The translations under genes were made by a program, and so were the position numbers. The notes under the pieces were generated by a model. The model was not told the DNA's origin. It worked only from the letters and a program-made list of their open reading frames with translations, and did not search any database. A stretch of 64,000 bases of DNA. Origin: Motacilla alba alba. Lineage: Eukaryota; Chordata; Aves; Passeriformes; Motacillidae. Below are positions 45,301-60,500 of this stretch, piece by piece; within the stretch, counting starts at the first letter, position 1, and each line of letters opens with the position of its first letter. The stretch spans positions 13,884,149 to 13,948,148 of the forward strand of contig NC_052027.1 of NCBI RefSeq assembly GCF_015832195.1. Reading direction: 5' to 3'.

Positions 45301-47398
45301 GTTGGCCACCAGACTTGCAGGAGAGGTTTCACACAGTGGTAACCATACCAACCAACAAATCAGCAGAATCAAGTCAGAGAACTAAAACTACTTCAAGTGT
45401 ACAGCTAAGCATGGACAGCAGCTCACAACTGGGTGTAAAGTGTAACAGATGTGAAGAGACATAAAAAGGTTAAGTAACATCACATCTTTAATTAAAGGAG
45501 ATTTGTATACCTCATTGTCACCCCTTCTTTTAGAGGGAAAAAAACCTCACAGGCTGAACACTAGCCTTATTACTGTAGGGCAAAACCAAGAAGTCCTAGC
45601 AGGAATTTTTCTCGAGCAAGGAGCATTGGGCCCTTGATGGGGAAATGCAGACTGGCATTACCTACCCATGGCTATCTCCATGCAGTGGGTTAGCAATTAC
45701 CAAAATGTGCGTTCAACAGCTCCAGCAGCAGCTCTGCGGAGCAAGGCCTGTCCAGCCTTACTGTGCCAGGATGCCCAGGAGTGCTGTGGGATCATCGGTA
45801 GGAACAGACAGACAGGGAACCATTTGATGGAGGACCAAAACTGAGATCTGGTGTTTCAGACCATTGTTAATTAGATCTGCATATTAAGACGTGCCCTTTC
45901 TCTCCTGGGTCAAGCACTCCGGATTTCTTGGCAGAAGAAGGGGCAGGTGTGAGCACAGGACCAAATGCTGCCACCCCCCGACATCGGTTCGTGCCCTCTC
46001 CATGGGGTTTCTGAAACTGCCCTGGGTTCTTCCCTGCCAGGGGCTCCCAGCAAGCATTTCACAGGACTAATCCCTAAAAAACCTTGGTGTGGTGAGTTCA
46101 GACAGGACTGAAATAAAATCAGTTCCCTCCAAGCTCTTATTCAAGACTACAGACCTGACCTGACTTTAGTGGTTTCTGCCTAAAGCAATCAGTTACTTTC
46201 TGCTCTATACAGCTGAAAGTATTTGCTGATTATTGTTAGTATATTCAACTGATTGATCAAATATAACATTTGCTTTCAAAAGGAAAGTTTTATTTTAATC
46301 AGGTCACAGAAATTAAGCTAGCCCGCTTCATCTTATAACTTCTTGAGATCTACAGCTGAAGCCCTCCCCTTGTTTTCAATGTATATTCAAATTATCTATA
46401 GGAAGGAGTTAAATTTTTAATAAATTTTAAAATTTAGCAATAATTTTTCTTTTATTTTTTTCACTAGACCTTCCTGCTGCTGTGAAAAGGAGCCCTGCCA
46501 AAACCAGTTCATTTTCCTTTTGCTGAAAGGCTATGGATGACAGTTCACTGCCATTTTCTATTTGGTGAATCATTATTCAAATGTCTTTTTCTATGATTTT
46601 TTCCATATATACTGTAGACAGCAGTTCTTAGGTGTATAAGCTTATCTGCACCAACATATTTTATATGACATTAATTGACAGATACTGCTGGGAGATTGGG
46701 GTGGATGAGCACACACCCTTAGCTTTTAGAATCACTACGTACATACATTGCTGGGGAAAAAAAATTGAAAAAATTAACATCCACTTAGTAACCTGCAAGA
46801 TCACATGCAGGAGGATGTAAGGACATGTCAAAGCTTATGTTTTTGTGTCCTTCTGCAAGGCAATAAAGTCAACTTATAGATTTAATAAAGTGTGTTTGAA
46901 AGGTTTTATTTGTTCCTGTGGCTACCCAAAGAAATACTAATGCCTTGAGCAGAAAATGCCATCAGCAGAACTCATCTCCTAATGATAAGGACTATCTTCA
47001 AGAATAGATTATCATGCGTCATTAAAAGCCATGCCTCTTGGTAAATAATTTATTTCCTCTGTTCATGGCAAACCAGTTTAATACATGCTGAATTACTGAC
47101 ATGCCTATTTTAACTTCTTTTTTTTTATTTTAACTTTTTACACTTTCAGGATGGATGAGTATCTGCATCCTGATCTTTTTTGTTAACTTTCTGTAACCTT
47201 AACCTTATAATTGGTAATTTTTAATTTCAGCTCACTCTTTTGCACCTATAGCCATTATATGCTCTGGTCTTTTACACTGGAATATCTGGAGGAGGCCTGT
47301 CCTGAGCTCCCAGCTTCTGTGCCTAGTATTTCATGTCTTCAGAGAATTCAATTTTAGAGTAATACAAATACTTCTAGAGTAAAAAGAATAAGACTAAA

Positions 47399-47434
47399 AA
47401 GAGTTTTTTAGAGGTTTTTTAGAGTTTTTTGAAA
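47399..47434. repeat. short T-rich tandem repeat
   Basis: Three imperfect copies of a unit like AGAGTTTTTT spaced by about 13 bases. Confidence 0.75.
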
Positions 47435-50400
47435 AAGGTGAATTAACTCAAGCCTATGAATTCTCTCCATCCTTGTTATTCAAGGGAATTACTTAGGAAA
47501 AAAATCTCCACAGTCAGCTTCCATGCAGAAATCACAATATTTACCACATGCAGATTCCATACACACATTGTTTCTGCTCATTTACAGTACTGCTATTAAA
47601 AATATTAACTGTATTTTTAAGACTGTCACCTTCTGCAGGCAAGACTGACAAGGATCACTAGGAAATACTCACCTTCAGAAAAAGCTAGATGTAAAACAAA
47701 AGATCTGCCAAATTATCATTCTCATCCATTTTACAGTATCTAAATACATCAAACATGCAGTGCACAAGAGGCATTACAGGACTACAAAGGGGCAGATGGT
47801 CAAGGAATAACAAAGGAGTGCAAAGAGAATAACTGAATATTTTACAACAACAAACAGATCAAAAACAGCAAACAGATGAAAATGTACACGGCATAACCTG
47901 ATATAAAGGAAGTAACACTTCCATATAGAAAAGGTATTAAGCATTCAGATTCCAATTTCAAAATCTGTATGCAGAGCCATGCTTTTCAAGTAAGTTGGCA
48001 TAATAGTTGCATTCTTGATATTTAATTGGTTTAGTACAATTTAATTTTATCTATGGATTTATCATAAACCAAGTTTTCGTGTTATGGTTTGAAGAGTATA
48101 AAACATAAAAGCTAATAACTTTTAAATAAAACCAAAAAAATTATGCATTACATATTCAGTGCTTGGCTCAGAATGAAAAATATCTTTCTACTAAGAAACA
48201 TAAAAACATCCACTGGATCTTACCAATACATCAAATTTATCCATAAAATTTAGACAAGACTCGTAGCTCTCAACAGAAAGTATGGGAGAAATTATTTATA
48301 TACAACTGTCATATACTGCTTAAAATAAATCAGAGTAACAGTATTCCACACTGGCCCTTGTTTGTCAGAGTTTCAAACAAGTATGCCAGGACTTTCTCTT
48401 CACTTCTCTACCAAACACCAGTTTGCTATGATTGGGATCTTTTAGGAGCATCTCCTTTGACTTTCTCCTTGCACTATCAATGTCAGTCCTTGGTGATATT
48501 TATACACCACATGTCTCAGCCCTCCAGTGTCATTGTCTTCAGAAAGAAAACAAAAAATGGGAGTTTTAGGAAGGCTCTTTCATGTATTTAGGGCAAACAT
48601 GGATTCAGACAATTCATTAAGCACCCTGAGCACTCAATTGACCCTGGCTGACACTATGGGAGAAAAATTAACTTAGCAATTAATGGCTTGATGAATATAA
48701 GGAGATTTCACATCCCACTTTTCACTGCCATTTCTGTGCACTGAAAATCCAAGGGAAGCCAGCAAGGGTTGTGAGGAGCATTAGAGCTCTATGGATCACA
48801 CAAAACCTAGAAATCAGTGGTGATGTCTTGTCTGCAGGAAGGAACCCAAGAACAAGGGGGCACCTCTTCCCTGTATTGGAATGGCAGCTAAAAAACTACA
48901 CCATATTCCAAAAAATATATGTATCATAATGTTGAAAACTTCACACAGTATTTTAAGCTCATTAAATCAAATGTTAAGCTGATTCATGAGAGTATCTCTA
49001 AATTTCCATGACTCCAGGAAAAGAAATTAATATGTGCAACAAAACACCAAATTTGGTGTCACTTTCCCTGTAATTTTTTTTAATAGAAAAATCTGAAACC
49101 AGTAACAATTCAAGTCATGGAAGGGAAAACAGGAATATTCATTATCTGTTACCAGACATCTTCCCAGGACAGGAAGAAAATTAATTGGTGCTTGTGATGT
49201 TCTTAAGGGCCAGAGAAGGAACTGTGAGAGCCTAATCCTGTAATGACTTCAGTGGAAAGGCCAGTCACACAGCAAGGTTAGGTAACAGCATCAAAAGAAG
49301 AAATAAATTACACTGTAACTACCATCATTTATCTGTTCTTCTCCTTCTTATTTCATTTTCCAGTGTGGCTGAAAGCCGGGCCCTTAGTTTTGCAATAATT
49401 TACACATTTACACATTTGTCCTTGGAAGAACAAGATTAAATCCAAAAACCAGCAGTGTTGTTTTAGCACTACCATTTTTCTTCTAAACATCTGCTTTTTA
49501 AAGCAGGTAAAACTATGCTTTCCCTGGTTTCCTGTATGCAACAGTAATCTATCATAGATAAATAGCTAAATATTTTAAAAAGCACATTGTAAAACCACTC
49601 ATCAAATCAAAGTGCTCTTGTAACAAAGTTATATCAAGACCTGGAAATCTTGTTTGCTTATCTGCTTTCCAGGAATATAATCATCATTTTATCATTTCTT
49701 TCAGATATAATGTGGCAAAACCATGAACAGGGCTGCAGACACAATCAGCATCCTGATGACACCATCACCTGCACTGTCAGGCTGCTTTCCACGCAAGGGA
49801 AAGGTTTCTGTTGGCTGATAAAGGTGGCACAACTGGTCTGAGATTGCCAGAACAATACTGTTTGCTGTATAGCTAAAATCTAATGCATACAACCATATTA
49901 ATTTTCTTTTCAGCACATGAATGATAGCTGGATCTTTCATATATTTATCAAGAAATATCTTTACCATAGACTGGAGTTCCCCAAGCTCAAGTGTGTCAGA
50001 AATCAGGAAACGGCAAAGGAAATAGGGCTGTAACTTCCTGTAAGAGGACTTTGTAAATAGAAAAATCTGGCAAACTCTTGCCATAAACTACAGTTTTAAA
50101 GCACATTATACAGCTAGAACTGATGTGGCTTTAGTTCTTGGCTGGAGCCTGGAGTGAACAAACCAACAAAAAGCTGTGACAATCTCCCACTGACATCTAT
50201 ATTAACTTGATACATTGTCATTGATAAAATTACCAGCCCCTGGTGCCGGTTGTCTCAGCAGTTCACAGCTCTACAACCCAGGAACCACTGAACACTGTCA
50301 GGGTAGTGCAACCACACTCTGTAAGACAGGTCTTGAAGCACTTATTAAAAACATTTTGCAATATTTTGAGCGAAATATGCAACTGTTAAACATAAGTAGC

Positions 50401-50688
50401 ACTCCAAATGCACTATGACTATTTGAAGAAAAGCAGAAGTTGGTCTTTCAGAAAAAGACATTTGTCTATAACAGCAGGGGAGGATATTTGTACTGGTGCA
50501 CCACCCATCTCTGCCCACAAAATCTTTTTCTCTGCAGGAATATTATAGAATAAGGAGATTAGTGCCTCATTGAATGAATACTTTTGGCAAGCATGGTGAA
50601 CGTGATGTCAAGACAGATACAGGCACTCGAATCACACAGTTCAGTCCAAAGAGCAAACACTGGTAGGATGACATAAGAATCTCAAGTG

Positions 50689-50694
50689 CATGCA
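50689..50694 (-). promoter_or_regulatory. UGCAUG motif downstream of exon 8B
   Basis: Transcript-sense UGCAUG 86 nt past the exon 8B donor. Possible Rbfox site influencing the 8A/8B choice; a single hexamer, so weak evidence. Confidence 0.35.
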
Positions 50695-50779
50695 AAAAGC
50701 CATTGCTGAGAAGCTGGAGTCAATGCAGAGGCCATCTTACAAGTAGCAGTAGCATACACAATGTTAACTCAACTGCTTA

Positions 50780-51526
<747 letters not shown>

Positions 51527-54500
51527 TCAGAGAAAGGAGAATTCGATCATTCAGATTAGATATCATGCTATGCATTCCTTCAGAAATCAAAGAACAACAA
51601 TGAGAGCAAGAAGGCACTGGTCACATTCACTTTGCATCTCCAACACAAACCCAAAAACAAAATTCTGAGTGAACCTAGCATTTGGATCAGAAATATTATC
51701 AAACATAAATGGAGCACTGCAACAATTCTAATCTTTTACCCTGCAGGAATATTATGGAATAAGGGCTATTAATAATAACAGAGAGAATAATAGTAACACT
51801 GAGAATATGAACTAAATTTCAGATCTCCAATTAAGACAATGACCACAAAGTATATTGAAATATTAGGATTTTTAGTTCATGTATATCCAATCTACATGAA
51901 TGATTACTTGAGAAAATAAGAACAATGTGTATCTCAACCGTACAAGCAGTGTCACTTTGTATAACACAGAATTCCCACAGTTTTTCCTGAAATAAAGCAG
52001 GCAAATGCAGTCATACATCTTAAATCAATTCAAAAAGAAATAAATGAGAATGAATCTGTGTAAAAAGCATGAACACAATTTTAGGAAAATGAAAATTTGA
52101 AAACAAATTTTAGAAACACAATGGAAACATGGAAACATTCCAGGAAAACTTCTGAACTTGAGTTATATCCAGATCAAGGTTGAATGAAATTTTAAAAGTT
52201 GTTGAGGATATTCTTTCTAAAGTAAGGTTGAAGCCACTGTGCTTCCAATACACTCCCTATAGATTCACACAAGGTTTTCTAGAAAGATTTCTTCCACTTG
52301 CTATTCTTAGCCAGCTCATCATACCTATCAAAGGATGGAATTGTGAAATATACCCATTAAGATCTAAAAAGGCCTATTCAGAAAAAAGGAGATTTTAAAA
52401 CAAGGAAATGGTTTTGTGTGTAGCATTCAGGTGCAAAAAGACATTTCAATAAGTCACGAAAATAATTTGGACGTGAAGCTTCTTGGAAGTAGCTCTTCTT
52501 GAAGAGGAATTATTCTGGCTTTTGCCTTGGATTCTTCTTAAGATGTTTTCTATTCATGAAAATTCAGCAAACAAAATTATGTGAGGCAGTGTAGAACAAT
52601 CTAATTGCAAATCTGTTTTCTCTTCTGTGAATGCCATTGTATTGTTTTATCTGAAATTCGTGATTAGGCTTTGAGCCCTATTGACAGTCAAGTTTGACAG
52701 CTCTCCTTAACATGTCTCTTGGAATAAACCTACTAAACATGGGAACAAACATTTTCCAATATTACTTCTTTTATTTTTTGCCCTGTCTTTTAATTAAGCA
52801 TCATAATCTCAGTTTCTGCAAGGGTGCCCTATGGATGGTTAGACAGAAGCTTTAAGTCTTTGCAGGTTAAGGCCCAAAGGCACTTCTCTTCCATGGTGAT
52901 CTGTGATAGCACCAGTTTGTACTTGCTGAAGTAAACAAACCTCCTAAGCAACCAAACTACCTGAGTTTAGACTGCTTCTTCATGCACCTTTTAAAAGAGT
53001 CTATGTATCCTCTTTTAAAATGATTTTTGAATTGAAGTGAGGTACTGAAAAGTAACTTACAGTTACACTTGCTATAAAAAAAAAGAAAGAAAATTGAAAA
53101 CACATATTTGATTTGGATTTTTTCTCCTCTTCCAATAAAACTGTATTTTTGAGGAGGTAAAATAAACAAGAGTTATAGCCATTCAGCAAGATTGGCTTCA
53201 TTACCTTCAAGAAGTCCCAAGCTGTCACCGTTCAGCTCTGCAATATTCTGCATATGGGAAAGTCTTTGACAATGCTGCCATTACACCTACCTACTCTCCT
53301 GGGCAAAGCTTTCAGCAACCCTTGGCATGGCAGGGGCTTCTGTTAAGGACAGTGCCTGTGAAGTTTTGGGTTTTATCCCCCACACCCATTCTGTCAAAGT
53401 GAGTCCCCTGCATTTGAGAAGTTTCAGCAATGAAGCCCCAAAGTTAATGAGTAGAACATCCCGTTGCCCAGACTGAATTTCTCATTCCAGTGGATGCTGC
53501 CCTTTGCATCTTCTTTCAAGCACAGGCATCTGGCCTTAGGTTTTAAGAGTATTATTTACTCAATGTTTTTTAAAATTATACTCATAATTTTTTATTACAT
53601 TAGAAATTAGTTTGCTTCATAGACCTGACTCATGTCATACAGGTCAAGTGTTTTTCTAGCAATAACTGATCAGAGCAAACATTTGAATTAAATTTCAAAT
53701 ACATCTGAATGGATTTTACATCTAACAACTATACAAGTAGCAGACAGTTGTTTCCAAGTCACCAAAGTTCAGAGTGCAGGCATAAATTCATTTGGTATTG
53801 GTGCCAGCATTTTTCTGCTATGTATTATTTTGAAAAACATAAGAGATTAATATTTGCAATTTTACTTTGAGCAGAGCTCTAAAAGCAGAGCTCTGGCAGT
53901 CACTGCAACACAACTCCATGCTCTGCTTTTGCTCATAAAGAGAACATTTTCAGGCAGCCAGGCACTCTGCTAACTTAGTTATCCAGGAGCAAAGCTGAAA
54001 TTCTCATGCTCTGTCACAAAGGCTGTTAGTATGAGCAGCTGGGATTTGTACTCAATTTTTAATGTGCAACATATTAAAAAAAAATTCTCATTTATGCAGC
54101 TGGATTTCAAGCCCAATATTTTAGGCTAATCTATCTAGGACTAATGCTTTGTGAAGCAAAAATTGTCAGCTGCAGCTAACCAGTACTAGGAGAAGTGCTT
54201 CACTTTGGGCAGATGTTGAACTATTTCAAAAGCATTCCTTAACTCAGGAGCACCTGAACCTGGCAGAACACCTTGGAACAATTCTAAGATTGAATTCCTA
54301 AAAGCTACTCAAACAAGTAAAAACAATTCCTAAAAACAAGTTTACCATTTAATTCTAGATACAATTAAACCCTAATCAAGTATTGTAATTTCTATTAATG
54401 AAATAATATTTCAGATTGCATTAATACCAGAGATCAAAGTACAAAAAGAAGTCCTTTCCTTTTGGAAAACTTTGCTCCTCATTTCATGCATGTTAAATGG

Positions 54501-57500
54501 CATTTTCCATAACTTCCAATTAAAGAAAGATTAATGGAATTGATTTGCCTTCTGATTAAAAATTGAGACAGAGCTTGGTTAATACACGAGAACAGGAAAA
54601 TCTCCATCCTCAAAACCAAGATATATTCATTTGAAGGGATTAATGCCGACTTCTGACACAAAGTGCAGAATGAGTTAAAGTCACAAATTTCAGATGCACT
54701 AAAGCAACAGCAGGAGTTCAAAGAGATCTCACATCTGAAATCCTCAGCAAAAGCTCTTGTCTTGCAGGAGTCTCCTGCCCTGTGGCTCAGGGTGCACTGT
54801 GCCAAAGGAGGTGTCATATTTAATGGCTCTCAATGGACTTGTTCTGTCTTTTTGAGGCCATGAGGCTTTTAGCCTTCAAAACACCTATGGCAAGGACACC
54901 ACCAAGCACCATCCTTCTTGCCCTTTGTCTTTTTAGAGATCTAGTCTTACTCTTTCAATGCCAGTTCTCAGCAGTTTGTCCATCACAACAACCAGAGGGC
55001 AGATGAGATAATGGACAATAGGAAGGACAAAGCTTTCTTCAAATCCCTTCATTCTGTTTCACCATAACAGTAGTTGTGCACCACACATTATTTATTTGGC
55101 TCTTTATGTTTACCCATATATGTTGGTGAGTCTGCAGTCTTGAAGAATTATCTTGGATAATTGATTGGACAAACTTGATACAGTCTGAAACTGCCTCAAG
55201 TGGCATTTGGATTAATTATCTTGTGAGCTGTGCTGTAGTTGGAGTCAACTATCATTGCAACACAGCATAAATGATCAGAGACCAAGATTGAAGTGAAACA
55301 GAGGGAAAAGCCATGTTTACTGCAGATATAATCCTTAGTTTTACACAGCAGCAACCTAAAACATGAATTAGAAATCATTAAAATCTCATTTATCCCTATC
55401 TATAGTAATTGTGAGTAAAATCCTTGTATACAACTTCATGAAAATCAAGGTCTTAACTTTTTTCTACACTTGGTATTCTTTTATTGAAAATTGTTGCAAA
55501 CTCAATTTGCAATCAATATAAGCTCTACCTGGGGTTAATGATAAAACCTCTAACTCTGCATTTGTAGCACTACAGATACAAGGCACTGATGCATGAACCT
55601 ATTTTGATTTTCCACAGTGTTTCAAACTCTCTTAAATTGGTTGAATTTCTTAGCTTCCTAAGGTTTTAATTTTACCTTCCTCTTTTCATACCCTGCCAAC
55701 AGACACATAACTGGTGTGTTCACTTTGTGCTGGCGGTAATCTGCCTCATCATCTTAAAAATTGTTCAGACTGACAAGCTCAGTCTCTTGACAGGTGTAAA
55801 AATTCTGCAGATATCAGTATTTTGTGAAGTGGGACTATCCCTGCATTCTTGGAAGCCTGGAAGGGAGGTTCACAAAACCCCAGATCAATCTATTTATTCT
55901 ACCCAGTGAAGAGCACACCAGAGAGCTCTTCAAAGCTGCCTGGCTTCAAAGGCTTTGTCCTGAGATATTCTTGGCTGAATTGGAGTTAACTTAAAGCTGA
56001 CTTAAAACAGGCTGTGCTTGAAGCACAGCACACTCCAGGTTGATTTATAAAAGCATGGAATTTTATATTCAGTGCTCTGGAGTCAAAGCACAGATTTCCC
56101 TGGCACTGTCCTGGCTGGACAGACTCAGCACTTTGTTGTGCTTCTGACACAGAATATGGAGATGCACTGATGGGGTGGGCACTGAGACCACCCTTTGTTC
56201 AGGCATTTCAGCTCAGCAGCACCTGGAAAAATGAGAGTTCCATGGCTCAGGCAGCAAGGTAGGCCTAGAGAGAAAGAGATCCCATGGAGAAGTGTAAAAC
56301 TGTCACAGGACATAGAGAGCCTCATAATTGCATAATCACCTCTTAAATTTGGCCTCTGTCTTCTGTATATAAACCGTACTGTGCAATTACATACAAGACT
56401 CAGTGTCCTCAACTTGGAAGACACTGCTTCAGCTTAATGAATTTGATCAAGCTGAACAGACCTCATTTTCTTCCTTCTATTGGTTTCATCCATTCTTAGC
56501 AAATGAATTATAGCATTGTGGTATTGCCATAAAGCATTTACTACATGATTGTTTATAAATTTTTACTATGATTGTTTGGAAATGAGTTTAGATGCAGGTT
56601 TTTCATTCAGACACTGGATGGTATCTAAGACTATTTTAGCTAATTCCTGTTAGTGGCATTCCATTAATCAGCTTACTGTCATTAACTGGGAGGAGGGACT
56701 GGGCAGAAATCAGGTAATTGTTCCAAGGAAAGCCAAGATGTCAAACGTGACTGTTAAGAAACTGTTTTATCTTTTTCAGATAATTATGCATCCCTGCTTA
56801 ATCTGCAGAGCAGATGGACAGAACCATAACAACATGGAGAGTGTTACCTCTACAAAACAGCAACCCAGAGAAGGTTTGCTGATCAGCACTACCATGTTTA
56901 CAAAATCTATATTTCAGATATAACAAAATCCAAGTGTTTGACTCCTCTCATGTTAATTTCAGATTAAGAATTTGTTAGTGTTACCTATTTACGTGTATTG
57001 CCCAAACTAATTTCACAAAAATTTATAAAATCTATGCATAGATTTGGCTTGTTAAATCTAAGGGCTCAATGAAACTACTAAAATTAAGTAACAAATGTGA
57101 TTAACAATGTGTTTAATTTTTTTAATGGTTAGTTATCATGTATGAAAATGAGAAGTTATAATATGTACACACCTTTCTTTTGGGATCTGCTATTCCACCT
57201 ATATATACCATACATTACATAAAAATTGGATGTGTTTAATATTTCCCACATACTAGATACAAAAAAAATTCAAGTAGAATGCATTTACTATTCAGTCAGA
57301 TGATGTAGAATTGTTACTTCAGTTTATGTAGCAACAACGAGCAAAGCCTCAATACTCAGGAAGATCTAAATTTGTCTACTAAATTGTTATCCTGGGACAG
57401 ACTGGGAACTAGGATTGTTCCAGTTATTGTAAAATAATTCTTGGCTTCTTGTGGCAGAGTTTTTGGAAGAAACTCTAGCTGATGGACTAGTGGAATTCTT

Positions 57501-57802
57501 AGAACTACCCGAAGTTCAGCCTCTATTTCCCATCCAGTTTTGACCCAGTTTTATTTAAAATTTCTGGGGAGAAATAATGGGTTCTTCTTAGCATTTGCAA
57601 TGATCTGTGACAAGAAATTAGTTCCACACTTTGACTGCAGTACAGGTCAGCAGTCAGCTGAGGCTGAGATACCAGATATCTTGTCAAAGTCAATCAAGTT
57701 CACCTCATGGGAAAGATATTTCCCTGTGAGTTAGTTTAAAATCCTCCTCCGCTGGGGTCATTGTGTTAAGATGCTATTTGGAAAAAAAATTATACTATAA
57801 TC

Positions 57803-57803
<1 letters not shown>

Positions 57804-57835
<32 letters not shown>
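57804..57835. repeat. (AT)(GT)n microsatellite
   Basis: Short AT run followed by about twelve GT units inside the intron between exons 7 and 8A. Confidence 0.95.
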
Positions 57836-57838
<3 letters not shown>

Positions 57839-60460
57839 GATACATAGAAGTCACATCCTTTTTGATCCTAAAGCAAATCTTTAATCTGTACATTCCTTGG
57901 CTTGGTAGCTCTGTTTGCATGTCTGATTTTGATCACTCCATTTTTTCTCTTTCTGAAACTAAGCCCTATCTCTTTGCAATCAAAAACTGGATGATTCAGA
58001 GCTTTTAATAACAAGAGAATATAAAAAAGCAATTAGTACAAACCATTATGTAAAAGGCAGGGAGGGGGTTAATCTTGATTTTAACATGAAACCAGATTCA
58101 AGTAGTAAACACTCAAACAGAAAAAAATCTGCTTGCAATCCCTGGCTCTTTAGGGAGATGTATGCAGTATATTAGTGCTGTCAGTCAAAATTTCTATCAC
58201 TGTGTCTCCAGCTGTACATCATGTGTTAACTTTCTGCTATGTAGTCATGGAAGGCTGGGAGCTCTGTGCAAGCAGCACATGGATGCCTTCGGGGATGAGC
58301 TGACTTGTTTCACTCCAGAGCCTCCCTCAGATGACCTGTGAGTGGTGCTGAGCAATGCCAGCAGAACAGCACTAAGCTTTCCCTAGGTACATAAGAGGAA
58401 AAGGCAGGAGTAAGTATTATCTAAGATTTTTCAGGCACAATTCCTCACAGCTCTTAACATTGCTAAATATTTGCAACTGATTTACAAATGGGAAAAAGCT
58501 GTGAAGCATTCTTTGACTTCTCTCAGACAATAAGCTGAAATTCATTGCTGACAAATATTGCTTGGATGCAGGAACACGCCTTCCCTTTCTGCAGGTGGAA
58601 TGGGACTAACATGGCTTAAATCACCATAATTAGTTGATTCCCACTAGCTTATTAAATCATTCAATTCAAAGTTCTAGACTGTTATTGCTTATTTGACTCT
58701 TGGTCACATTTTTGGAAAAGTATTTTTAGGAGACTCCTTGTCAGCACTCTGACAGTTTTGGTAATACTTGAAACATATTTTGCAGGCTTTTCGTTTCTAG
58801 CCTATTAATACATTTTGTGCACGAGCCAAGGGATTTTCTTGTGTGATATGTATTTGTAAAACATTTGTTTGTGTTTAGGAAATATCTCTGGCTGCACATC
58901 AGCTGATTTCAAGTACACTGTATCTGAGACCACTCTTAAATATTCTTGAATAGAAGAAGTCTAAAAGGTGTCAGGAGTAGAGATTGAGCTCCTGACCTGA
59001 TCTGATTGACATTAATAGACTGCCTGTGCATACACTTATGCAAAAGTGCATGTAGATATACACAAGAGTGCAGTACAGCCTGAACAGTCTGCATTACAGA
59101 AATGATGGATTTTTTTTCAGATGTCCCAAGATGTTTCAAGGAGTATATTGGGGAATTTAAAGCTCAATTTCTTCAACAGGAGAGAGACTCTTAACTGCAC
59201 CCTTTTTTGGAATAAAAGCAGAGGAACAATGAATGAAGGATTTCTTTGATGATAATATATGTTATTAGCAAAAAAGTATTACAGTTTTTTAAAGCTGACA
59301 TATCAGTAAAAGGTACATTTAAAAAAACCTGCCATCTCTTTCCTTAAACCTTATATGAGTTTTAGGTATATTTTAGATTGCCTAGACATTTCAAGTAATG
59401 ATCTGAGTATTTTAAACAAGAATCCTTCAGAGAATATCTTTTTAACATATCATTAGGTGTATTAATAGGCAAAACCATGTAAGACATCAGCGTATCATTA
59501 TTCAGCAATTTTAGCTCGAGTGCTTCAATCTCAAAAATCTTCAGATCAATCTGAACAGGGCTAAACAGGTATTAGAGAACTAGGGAGCTTTAAAATTGGG
59601 GTTAGCGATGCAGCATCTGGCCATAAAATTGACCTAGTAAAATTCAGTAGCCACTAATACATTTGTCCCATCTTTGAAGCAACTTTGAAGCATCCCCTTT
59701 GTTTCTCAGAGGCTCTGACCATCTCTCATTCAAGCTACAATTGGATTATTCAAGTGTAGTAAGTCAAGATAACTTCACTATGGTGAAAACAAGAATTAAA
59801 TGTGATCATTTTGGTGCTCATGGGAAAATTGGGGGTTTTGCTGACAAGTATCACTGCTTGTTATCTGTGCTCCCATGTATCAAGTGAAGCAGCTCAAAAT
59901 AAAAAGCAATTTACAAAATATATGTTTGCCATTAAGAGATTATACATCGAGATGTTCCAAAGGCATGGGAAAAATCTGGAGCCAGATATGCAAATGCAGA
60001 TTCAAGTTCTGCAGTTCCTGAGAGCTTGCTAGCACAAATTGGAAATGAGGCAGAGAGTACTATGCTCTCAGCTTTAGAACGTGAGCCAGAGTGTTAAAAA
60101 CTTGGGCACACAGAGGCTGCCACTTGGCTGATAACAAGGACTGCACCAGGATCCAAAACCAAAAGCATAAACCTCCAGTGAGGGCTCCAGAACAAACAGA
60201 AAGGACCGTGAATGGGGATAAACATGGTCCCAATAGAAATGGAGAACACACACAGATGAGCAGCCACAAACACAAACTGGGAGCACACGTGCTGCACTGG
60301 CTGCTGAGAACAAGGACAACACCCCCTAACCACCCAATTCAAACCTTTGGCACTAAGGAGTCACAATTTTTGTGGACAAACCATGTAGTGCCTGCTATCC
60401 AGTGAGTTACAAGTTAGAGAGAAGAGGCCAGATGAAGACACTAAAACCCAGTAGGACATT

Positions 60461-60500
60461 GGGATGGGATAGGATGGGATGGGATAGGGTGGGATGGGAT
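60461..60500. repeat. GGGAT minisatellite
   Basis: About eight units of GGGAT with single-base variants (GGGATA, AGGAT, GGGT). Intronic; read on the minus strand as ATCCC. Confidence 0.9.

Noticed and set aside
60091..60405. 104-codon plus-strand open frame
   Set aside because: No recognisable domain, overlapping open frames on the other strand, and located in an intron.
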